This document shows, piece after piece, positions 1-5,209 of a stretch of 5,655 nt of DNA; within the stretch, counting starts at the first letter, position 1, and each line of letters begins with the position of its first letter. Position numbers and translations under genes: made by a program. Below the pieces are notes generated by a model, which searched no databases, was not told the DNA's origin, and worked only from the letters and a program-made list of their open reading frames with translations. The stretch lies in the NCBI GenBank assembly GCA_027620395.1, contig JAQBZY010000126.1:1-5655 (forward strand). The letters are read 5' to 3'. Source of the DNA: Pseudomonadota bacterium (GTDB lineage: Bacteria; Pseudomonadota; Alphaproteobacteria; Rhodospirillales; Casp-alpha2).

Positions 1-321
1 GGCATCGCCAGTTTCGGCTGGTCGACATTCGTGCAAGTAACGGTGGCCTCGGACGAGGCCGCCGAAGCGACGGTTCGGGATTTGGCGGCGGTGCTGCATG
101 CCCGCTTCGGCGCGCCCGACATGCTAGCCGCCGTCGACGCCGCCAGAAACGAATTGGCGCATGCGTCATCGCTTTCGGATCACCCGGCGGGAACGCTATT
201 GGCGATCGAGCGGGAAATGACCGAGGACGGCATTCGTGAAATCGTCAAGATTGTGCCACGCCCCGGCGACGAGGGCGGGCACGCGCGGATCTGGACTTTC
301 GTTCCCGAGGACGAAGGTTAG
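1..321 (+). CDS. C-terminal part of a small conserved protein, possibly DUF6505 family (5' end outside window)
   Basis: The frame is open from base 1 (GIASFGWSTF...) to a TAG at 319-321, giving 106 visible residues. A GTG at 31 could be called as a start, but the reading frame runs through it without a stop and the preceding residues look like ordinary protein, so the gene most likely begins upstream of the window. The protein is soluble, with no membrane segment, no cysteine and no signal peptide in view. An Ala/Asp-rich helical stretch (about residues 18-52) includes RFGAPD; a C-terminal strand-like segment (REIVKIVPRPG, then ARIWTFVPEDE) follows. The pattern SFGWSTF ... GAPD ... ARIWTFV reminds me of the uncharacterised alphaproteobacterial family DUF6505, but this is from memory and untested. 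No function is assigned. It converges on the SulP gene with one base between the stop codons, so it belongs to a different transcript. Confidence 0.75.
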   Translation, partial: GIASFGWSTFVQVTVASDEAAEATVRDLAAVLHARFGAPDMLAAVDAARNELAHASSLSDHPAGTLLAIEREMTEDGIREIVKIVPRPGDEGGHARIWTFVPEDEG

Positions 322-322
322 C

Positions 323-2569
323 TCAGCTTTCCAGCGCCCGGATGTGGCGCGATGCGGCGTCCAAGCGGAATGCCGACTGGCGGGCCAGATTGAACATGAA
401 CTGCAGCGCCGCCGCCGGCACCTCGGTGCGGAGCCGATCCAGACCTTCTTGGTCGAGCATCCAGCAAACGGCGTCGGTCTCGGCGACGCAGCGCGCCGTC
501 CGGGGCGCGCCGGTCAATAGTGCGATCTCGCCGAACACCACGCCGGGCCCCATGCCAGCCAGGCGCACGGTGTCGTTGCCGTTGCCGGCCGTCGTCGCCA
601 AGGCCACGATCCGCCCCTTGGCGACGAGATAGAGCGCGCTGCCGCTGGCGCCGTCCTCGAACAGAACCTCGCCGGCGGCGAAGTCGCGGCGAATCAAAAC
701 CTGCGCCAATGCACTTATGGCCGCGGCATCGAACCCGGCCAGCGCCTCCAGCCGATCCAACGGCAATTCTTCCATGATCGCGGTGCCGGCACCCAACGAT
801 TGCAGCAACTGGTTTTCGGCCCAGGCAAGGGCGGTATCGGTATCGGTGAAGAAGCGGTCATCGACGCCATGCTCGGCGACACCCATTTCGAGGAGAAAAT
901 GCCACCGCCGGTCATTTGGCGTCAGGTATGAGAACAGCAATATTCGGTGCTCGCGGTCGAATTGTCCCCGCAACCGACGGAGAATGGCGGCGCCGGTGGA
1001 ATCGATCTCGCCGACCCGCCGAAAATCGAGAATGACGGCCTTGGCTTCGGTGCCGAGGCCGGCGATCCGATCCGCGAGCCGCTCGGCCGAGCCGAAAAAG
1101 ATCGGACCCTCGGCCTCGACGATGGCGATGGCGTGGCCATGTTGGGCCAACAGTGACATTTCCGATAGCGGCCGGTGTGTCCGTGACCGGGCTTGCCCGC
1201 CGTCGCCGATTCGGTGTACCGGATGGCGGCCGGCTTGGACCACGAACAGGAACGACGCCAACGCAATTCCGAACGCCACCGCCGCCAGCAGCTCACCGCC
1301 GGCGGTCAATGCGCCGACGGCGGCAATCACGACCAGATCGAACGCCGCGACCCGCCGCTCCCGCCCGGGGACCGCGTGGCGGAATTCGGCGACGAACCGG
1401 CCGATCCAAGCTTCGGCGATGCGGCCGGCATACACTATCAATATGCCCGTGATGACGATCAGCGGAATTTCACCGACCACGTCGCCGCCGAACGCCAAGA
1501 CAACCAAAAAGATCACGCCCTGCCCGACACCGGCGAGGCGGCTGTTGGCGCCGGCGAGGTAGCTTGCCAGACTGCGCGGCGCCGAGCCGGCGGCGGCAAC
1601 CCCGCCGAAGGCGCCGGCGACAAGATTGGCCGCGCCCTGGCCGATCAGTTCGCGGTTGCTGTCATGCCGGGTGTCGGTTCGCGCATCCATGGCCGCCGCC
1701 GCCAGCAACGATTGCAGAGCACCGAGGACGGCGATGATCGCCGCTGGCGCGGCGAGCTTCATGAGCAGCACCGCCGATCCGACTTCGTTCAACACGATCC
1801 AAGTATTTTCAATCTGGCCCGGGAGCGGCACGTGCATGGCGATCGACCCGATCGAGCCGCCCGGCGCGGCAATGCCGGCCAAGGACGCCAACAAATGGAC
1901 GCCGACGCTGCCGAGCACCAGCGCCACCAAGGCATCGCCACGGCGCTTCAAGATCAGCCCGGCGCCAGCCATGATCGCCGCGACGGCTAGGGCCACGGCA
2001 ATACCGATGGCGTTAAGCGCGATGCCGCCGGAAAGGATTTGGGCAACGCCACCCGGGTGAAACTCGGCAAACAGCGGCACTTGGCTCCAGAGAATTCGAG
2101 CAGCGATTCCGCCCATCAATCCGGCGACGACGGTATGGGGGATGAATTTCACAAGATCACCGAGCCGAAGCAGTCCGAGAGTGATCTGCAATATTCCGGC
2201 GAGCCCGACGCACATGAAGACCAACACCACGGCAACCGGCGCCCGGGCTTCGAAATTGGCGCCGAGGCTGGGGTCGACCAGAAACGCCGCCAGCGTCGAG
2301 GCCAGGACGACGGCCAAAGAACTCACCGGGCCGGTGATTTGATACCGAGATCCGCCAAGGATGGCGGCCGTGATCGCCGATACGGCCGCCGCAGTAAGGC
2401 CGGCCAGCGCCGCCACCGGCGCATAGCCGGGACCGAGCGGCGAGAACGCGATCACGCCGCAGCCGATGGCGACCGGCAAGGTCAGGATCGACGACGATAG
2501 CGCGCCCAACAGATCGCCACGGCGGCGGGCGATCCAACCGTCCGGTCCGGCTTTCTTTATCTTCGACAT
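323..2569 (-). CDS. SulP-family inorganic anion transporter with STAS and cyclic-nucleotide-binding domains
   Basis: A 748-residue inner-membrane transporter of the SulP/SLC26 family, members of which carry sulfate, bicarbonate or other anions. Residues about 18-445 form the hydrophobic transport core; SulP-type signatures are GSRYQITGPVSSL (73-85), RLGDLVKFIPHTVVAG (135-150) and HDSNRELIGQGAANLVAGAFGG (302-323). A STAS domain follows at about 473-585, with VILDFRRVGEIDSTGA containing the usual D-S/T-x-G site (523-526). The C-terminus (about 613-735) is a cNMP-binding domain: its phosphate-binding cassette FGEIALLTGAPRTA (679-692) keeps the Glu (681) and Arg (690) that contact the nucleotide in known members. 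The family's usual length without the sensor domain is about 500-600 residues. The ATG at 2569 has a GGAGG (2574-2578) four bases upstream. It is the last gene of the fcc operon, 69 nt after fccB. Substrate and nucleotide cannot be read from sequence; sulfate export or bicarbonate uptake are guesses. Confidence 0.93.
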   Translation of the reverse strand: MSKIKKAGPDGWIARRRGDLLGALSSSILTLPVAIGCGVIAFSPLGPGYAPVAALAGLTAAAVSAITAAILGGSRYQITGPVSSLAVVLASTLAAFLVDPSLGANFEARAPVAVVLVFMCVGLAGILQITLGLLRLGDLVKFIPHTVVAGLMGGIAARILWSQVPLFAEFHPGGVAQILSGGIALNAIGIAVALAVAAIMAGAGLILKRRGDALVALVLGSVGVHLLASLAGIAAPGGSIGSIAMHVPLPGQIENTWIVLNEVGSAVLLMKLAAPAAIIAVLGALQSLLAAAAMDARTDTRHDSNRELIGQGAANLVAGAFGGVAAAGSAPRSLASYLAGANSRLAGVGQGVIFLVVLAFGGDVVGEIPLIVITGILIVYAGRIAEAWIGRFVAEFRHAVPGRERRVAAFDLVVIAAVGALTAGGELLAAVAFGIALASFLFVVQAGRHPVHRIGDGGQARSRTHRPLSEMSLLAQHGHAIAIVEAEGPIFFGSAERLADRIAGLGTEAKAVILDFRRVGEIDSTGAAILRRLRGQFDREHRILLFSYLTPNDRRWHFLLEMGVAEHGVDDRFFTDTDTALAWAENQLLQSLGAGTAIMEELPLDRLEALAGFDAAAISALAQVLIRRDFAAGEVLFEDGASGSALYLVAKGRIVALATTAGNGNDTVRLAGMGPGVVFGEIALLTGAPRTARCVAETDAVCWMLDQEGLDRLRTEVPAAALQFMFNLARQSAFRLDAASRHIRALES

Positions 2570-2573
2570 GCCG

Positions 2574-2580
2574 CCTCCCC
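2574..2580 (-). promoter_or_regulatory. Shine-Dalgarno of the SulP gene
   Basis: The minus strand reads GGGGAGG, then CGGC, then the ATG at 2569. This is the clearest ribosome binding site in the window and fixes the start of the transporter gene. It suggests the last gene of the operon is translated independently of fccB. Confidence 0.8.
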
Positions 2581-2612
2581 GGTTGCGGCGATCATTTCAT
2601 CAGCCGACGGGG

Positions 2613-2626
2613 CCGGCAAGCGCCGG
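2613..2626 (-). repeat. Short GC hairpin between fccB and the SulP gene
   Basis: Five-base perfect arms (CCGGC/GCCGG) enclose a four-base loop in the 69-nt gap, 13 bases after the fccB stop. No T-run follows on the minus strand, so it does not look like a complete intrinsic terminator. A role in mRNA stability or partial read-through into the SulP gene is possible but unproven, and such short stems are common in GC-rich DNA. Confidence 0.35.
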
Positions 2627-2638
2627 ACACGGAGCCGC

Positions 2639-3910
2639 TCAGCCCCAGATGTCGGCCGAAATCGAGCGATACCAGGATTCGGTGAAGGCAGCTTCACGCT
2701 CAAGATGCTTGGCGTCGGCGTCCATCGGCGTCAGCCCGCCGGCATCGTGGATCGACACCAGGTTGCCTTTTTCGTAACCGTACACAGCGGCAATGGAGAT
2801 GCCGTAGTCGGGCGCCACCAGGCTATAGCAGGTGTTGATCAGTTTCGGCGCGCCCGGCTGACGCCCTTGCAAAAGTTCGACCACGGCGGCGGCGACGATT
2901 TTGGCCTGAGTGTTGGCTGAAAATCCGGATTTCGGCATCGGATTGGCGATCGCCGCATCGCCGATGACGTGGACGTTTTTCTGGCGCGGCGATTCGAACG
3001 TCAGCGGATCGATCGGGCACCACGCCGTCTCGTCGGTTAATCCCGACGCGACGGCGATGGCGCCGGCTTTTTGCGCCGGGATGAAATTTGCGACGTCGCC
3101 TTTGTAGGCGCCGAAATCGGTGAAAAACGTGTTGGCTTCGGCATCGACGCGGATCACCCGGCCGTCGTCCTCGACTTTATGGTAGTCGATCATCCCCTTG
3201 TATCGGCGCGCCCAGGCTTGCCGGAACAAATCCTCTTTCGAAAAGTTGTCCTTCGGATCCAGAACGATGATTTTCGATTTCGGCTTATGGGTCTTGAAGT
3301 AGTGGGCAACCAGGCTGATCCGCTCGCCGGTGCCGGGCGGGCAACGGAACGGATTGGGCGGCGCCGACATTAGAAAAATGCCGCCGTCCGGCATCGCCTG
3401 CAATTGCTTCCTGAGCAGCACGGTCTGCCGGCCGGCCTGCCAGGCATGTGGAATTTTTTCCGCCGCCGCCTCGGAATATCCTTCCACCGCCGTCCATTTG
3501 AAGTCGACACCCGGCGAGACGACGGCACGGTCATAGGGGAACTGCGCACCGCTCAAAAGCGTCACCGTGCCGGCATCCACCATCGTCGCCCGATCATGGA
3601 TCACCTTGACGCCGGCGGCGCGGAGACCGTCATAGCCCTTGGTGATATAGGCCATGTCGTGTAGTCCGCCGATGACCGAATTCGAAAACGGACAGGTGAT
3701 GAATTTATGATCGGGCTCGACCAACGTGACGTCGAGGGAATTATCGAACCGCTTCAGATAGCGCGCCGCCGTGGCGCCGCCGAATCCGCCGCCGACGACA
3801 ACCACCTTCGCAGCGGCGCCGTGCGCGATATTGACGGCGGGAATGCCGGCCAGCACCGCGAGCGATCCGGCGCCAACCATGTGGCCGAAGCGGCGTCTTG
3901 AAATGATCAT
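2639..3910 (-). CDS. fccB: Flavocytochrome c sulfide dehydrogenase, flavoprotein subunit
   Basis: Periplasmic flavoprotein that oxidises sulfide to sulfur or polysulfide and hands electrons to the partner cytochrome FccA. Counting 423 residues from the ATG at 3910: a twin-arginine signal (SRRRFGHMVG, 4-13, then a hydrophobic stretch ending near AHGAAA at 29-34); an FAD dinucleotide fold (VVVVGGGFGGATAARY, 36-51); ITCPFSN, whose Cys73 matches the cysteine that carries covalent FAD in Allochromatium FccB; FRCPPG (Cys190) and NTCYS (Cys361), matching the redox-active disulfide; and VIGDAAIANPMPKSGFSAN (315-333), the second FAD-contact region. The last 60 or so residues match the FCSD flavin-binding C-terminal domain. 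All key cysteines are present and length is normal, so it should be active. A GTG at 3919 adds three residues but lies against its ribosome site; the ATG is better spaced. It follows fccA by 12 nt. SoxF is a close relative, but no sox gene is seen here. Confidence 0.95.
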   Translation of the reverse strand: MIISRRRFGHMVGAGSLAVLAGIPAVNIAHGAAAKVVVVGGGFGGATAARYLKRFDNSLDVTLVEPDHKFITCPFSNSVIGGLHDMAYITKGYDGLRAAGVKVIHDRATMVDAGTVTLLSGAQFPYDRAVVSPGVDFKWTAVEGYSEAAAEKIPHAWQAGRQTVLLRKQLQAMPDGGIFLMSAPPNPFRCPPGTGERISLVAHYFKTHKPKSKIIVLDPKDNFSKEDLFRQAWARRYKGMIDYHKVEDDGRVIRVDAEANTFFTDFGAYKGDVANFIPAQKAGAIAVASGLTDETAWCPIDPLTFESPRQKNVHVIGDAAIANPMPKSGFSANTQAKIVAAAVVELLQGRQPGAPKLINTCYSLVAPDYGISIAAVYGYEKGNLVSIHDAGGLTPMDADAKHLEREAAFTESWYRSISADIWG

Positions 3911-3915
3911 CGTCG

Positions 3916-3923
3916 CCACCCTT
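3916..3923 (-). promoter_or_regulatory. Shine-Dalgarno deciding the fccB start
   Basis: The minus strand reads AAGGGTGG, five bases before the ATG at 3910, and it overlaps the fccA stop codon by one base. The alternative GTG at 3919 lies inside this motif with only AAAGG abutting it, so the ATG is favoured. The overlap suggests translational coupling of fccA and fccB. Confidence 0.6.
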
Positions 3924-4252
3924 TATTTCTTCCGCTGCTCGAAGTATTCGGCCAGCGCGGCGATCTCGGCCTCGGAATAGCCCTTGGCGATCCGGTTCAT
4001 GATCGTCGCCGGCCGGCTGCCGTCACGAAAGCCCTTGAGCGCGGATTGTATAAAAGCGCCGTCCTTCCCGGCGAGCACCGGAATCTCGCCCTTGGCCTGC
4101 CCATCTGGGCCGTGGCAGGCGAAGCAGGTATTGGCCAGCACGGCGGGTGGCGCCATTTCGCCCGACGCTGCATGACCAGGATCGAGCAAGGCGCTGAGCA
4201 TGGTCAGGACCAGAGCCAAGACGGTGGTCGTCAGTCGTGATTTCACAGTCAT
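3923..4252 (-). CDS. fccA: Monoheme cytochrome c, FccA-like electron-accepting subunit of sulfide dehydrogenase
   Basis: A small periplasmic class I cytochrome c of 109 residues from the ATG at 4252. Residues 1-28 are a Sec signal peptide: basic start (MTVKSRL), hydrophobic core, and a GHA/AS cleavage site. The mature part, about 80 residues, has one heme-attachment motif CFACH (43-47, axial His47) followed by GPDG, and a likely axial Met85 in TIMNRIAKGYSEAEI, a stretch typical of FccA and related cytochromes. There is a single heme, as in the Chlorobium-type subunit; the Allochromatium FccA is diheme and about twice as long. It lies directly before fccB (stop to start 12 nt), which supports a role as electron acceptor for FccB. 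The start is uncertain: AGGGG abuts the ATG but sits six bases before a GTG at codon 3 (4244-4246). A TTG at 4309 would add a non-signal-like extension. Confidence 0.88.
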   Translation of the reverse strand: MTVKSRLTTTVLALVLTMLSALLDPGHAASGEMAPPAVLANTCFACHGPDGQAKGEIPVLAGKDGAFIQSALKGFRDGSRPATIMNRIAKGYSEAEIAALAEYFEQRKK

Positions 4253-4257
4253 CCCCT
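4253..4257 (-). promoter_or_regulatory. Shine-Dalgarno candidate for fccA
   Basis: AGGGG on the minus strand touches the ATG at 4252, which is too close for good initiation, but is ideally spaced (six bases) for the GTG at 4246, two codons on. Starting at the GTG would give a signal peptide beginning MKSRL. The site therefore favours a GTG start two residues shorter than the ATG call. Confidence 0.45.
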
Positions 4258-4289
4258 GTCTGGCGCCAATGGGCCTTAGATACTCAGTC

Positions 4290-4855
4290 CTAAAGCAGCC
4301 AACTGACAATGGAATAGCGGGCCCCCTTTGTCACCTGGGTAACCTCGTGTGGGAATAGGAAGCTCTATGGAAACATGATTGCCTGGCCCGGTACGGGCGG
4401 GATCACGTGGGTGCCGAAAAACGTCAGCTCGCCACCGTCGAAATCGTCATTCAGGATCATCAGGCACGAGACCGAGGAAACCCCTGTTGTTGGCCGTGGC
4501 TACCGTGGATGTAATCGACGTGGCGCGACATGTAGCCGGTTTCATAATAGCGGTTGAGTCGGAACCCGCCGGCTTTTTGCAGGAACAAATCCGGATACTG
4601 CGTTCCATAGCTGGCGGCGCTTTCGATGGTGGCGTCGCGGACCAGATCGAAATGCGGGTGTTCCGGTTGCAGCCAGCATTCGGCCATGGCGACGCGCCCC
4701 GACGAGTCGTAGACGACTCCGGCGGCGTCGGAATAGGTGGACGCCCGCCAGTTGCCCTGATCTTCGTAAAATCGGATGATGTCCCGGCACGCCGTCGGCG
4801 ATATCGCCTTATCGACGACGAAGATGGCTTCTTTCAATTGCGAGGTCCCGTCCAA
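4290..4855 (-). pseudogene. Broken 2-oxoglutarate/Fe(II) dioxygenase (prolyl-4-hydroxylase-like), frameshift plus in-frame stop
   Basis: The first frame gives 131 residues from a TTG at 4855 (GGGAG eight bases upstream, 4865-4869) to a TGA at 4460-4462. It contains a family-like N-terminal half, LNRYYETGYMSRHVDY (100-115), with the first two iron ligands as H112-x-D114. After GQQQGFPR the match continues only in the -1 frame: VSCLMILNDDFDGGELTFFG, then PPVPGQAIMFP, an in-frame TAG at 4365-4367, then SFLFPHEVTQVTKGARYSIVSWLL to a TAG at 4290-4292. These supply the distal iron-binding His (FPHEV) and the 2-oxoglutarate-binding Arg (KGARYSI). One lost base near 4468-4490, for example in the CC at 4472-4473, and one stop mutation would explain the lesions. 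Total length would be about 188 residues, normal for the family. The substrate cannot be predicted. It is first in the operon, 37 nt before fccA. Sequencing error is the main alternative to true decay, but two separate lesions make that less likely. Confidence 0.85.
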
Positions 4856-4864
4856 TGTGTGCGT

Positions 4865-4869
4865 CTCCC
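4865..4869 (-). promoter_or_regulatory. Shine-Dalgarno for the TTG start of the dioxygenase
   Basis: GGGAG on the minus strand lies eight bases before the TTG at 4853-4855. There is no ATG in this frame near the conserved N-terminus, so this site is the main support for a TTG start. Confidence 0.5.
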
Positions 4870-4938
4870 GTTCTCTGAGCGTGCGCCGACGGCGGAACGG
4901 CAGGCGTCCCGGGCCGGGCGTCGACCCGCAACGCTAGA

Positions 4939-4967
4939 ATTAAAAAATTTGCCCGGCGCCAAGTCAA
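4939..4967 (-). promoter_or_regulatory. Sigma70-type promoter of the dioxygenase-fccAB-SulP operon
   Basis: On the minus strand, TTGACT (4962-4967; five of six to TTGACA) and TTTAAT (4939-4944; five of six to TATAAT) are separated by exactly 17 bases. Transcription would start near 4932, giving a leader of about 75 nt before the TTG at 4855. It is the best promoter-like sequence in the window, lies in its most AT-rich patch, and points into the operon. No operator palindrome was recognised around it. Confidence 0.65.
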
Positions 4968-4986
4968 CGGTCATGGCGCGCGCCGG
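4942..4986 (-). terminator. Possible intrinsic terminator of tRNA-Arg, overlapping the operon promoter
   Basis: Perfect 7-base arms CCGGCGC (4980-4986) and GCGCCGG (4953-4959), with a 20-base loop, are followed on the minus strand by GCAAA and six T (4942-4947). The five bases between stem and T-run and the long loop make it imperfect. It lies about 65 bases after the tRNA 3' end, and the promoter -35 box falls in its loop. Confidence 0.35.
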
Positions 4987-5050
4987 CGAGCGGGGTGGCG
5001 GCGAGGCGGTGCTGGCGGCGAATGTCGGAACGGCCGGAACGGGCGGAGGC

Positions 5051-5127
5051 TGGCGTCCCCGGCGGGATTCGAACCCACGACCCCCAGATTAGGAATCTGG
5101 TGCTCTATCCTGCTGAGCTACGGGGAC
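5051..5127 (-). tRNA. tRNA-Arg, anticodon CCU (reads AGG)
   Basis: The minus strand folds into a complete cloverleaf of 77 nt. The acceptor stem GTCCCCG/CGGGGAC is fully paired; the D stem is GCTC/GAGC with loop AGCAGGATA; the anticodon stem CCAGA/TCTGG encloses the loop TTCCTAA, placing CCT at 34-36; the variable loop is GGGTC; the T stem GTGGG/CCCGC (one G-T pair) encloses TTCGAAT. Discriminator G and an encoded CCA (5051-5053) follow. AGG is a rare Arg codon in GC-rich genomes, so this is expected to be a minor tRNA. It is intact and sits between the PagL-like gene and the fcc operon on the same strand. Confidence 0.97.
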
Positions 5128-5157
5128 AGGCCAGGGTCGGAATTACACCAAGGGGGC

Positions 5158-5185
5158 GGCGATGGCAATTGCCGGCGACATCGCC
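5158..5185. repeat. Inverted repeat between the PagL-like gene and tRNA-Arg
   Basis: GGCGATG (5158-5164) and CATCGCC (5179-5185) are perfect 7-base arms around a 14-base loop, 25 bases beyond the stop of the PagL-like gene. It could form a hairpin at the end of that transcript, but no T-run follows on the minus strand (GCCCCCTTGG), so a terminator role is only possible. Confidence 0.35.
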
Positions 5186-5209
5186 CATGTTGTTCATTGC
5201 CGGGCCGAA

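Noticed and set aside
834..850. Short tandem repeat (CGGTAT twice)
   Set aside because: It encodes the DTDTD stretch of the SulP protein; two copies in coding sequence are not significant.
717..1562. Long open frame on the plus strand, 281 codons, opposite the SulP gene
   Set aside because: It is antisense to well-supported transporter and STAS coding sequence; its translation is low-complexity Arg/Ser/Pro-rich, typical of a GC-rich shadow frame. The same holds for the other plus-strand frames over 323-4250.
4253..4309. Extended fccA starting at TTG 4309
   Set aside because: It would overlap the dioxygenase 3' end and place 19 polar residues before an otherwise classic signal peptide; no ribosome site was seen for it.
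4270..4320. A separate promoter for fccA near the dioxygenase 3' end, with TTGTCA as -35
   Set aside because: No acceptable -10 box at 16-18 bases; the best candidates match three of six positions or sit at the wrong distance.
4460..4490. Programmed -1 frameshift in the dioxygenase
   Set aside because: The G-GGG-TTT stretch is not a proper slippery heptamer, since the A-site codon would re-pair poorly. A second, independent in-frame TAG lies downstream, so decay or sequence error explains the data better.
4379..5092. 237-codon plus-strand frame over the dioxygenase, promoter and tRNA
   Set aside because: It runs antisense through the dioxygenase remnant and ends inside the tRNA-Arg; no family resemblance and no sensible ribosome site.
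5142..5168. Promoter for tRNA-Arg: TTGCCA (5163-5168) and TGTAAT (5142-5147) on the minus strand
   Set aside because: The boxes are only 15 bases apart and the -35 match overlaps an inverted repeat. The position would suit a short tRNA leader, but the support is too weak to list.
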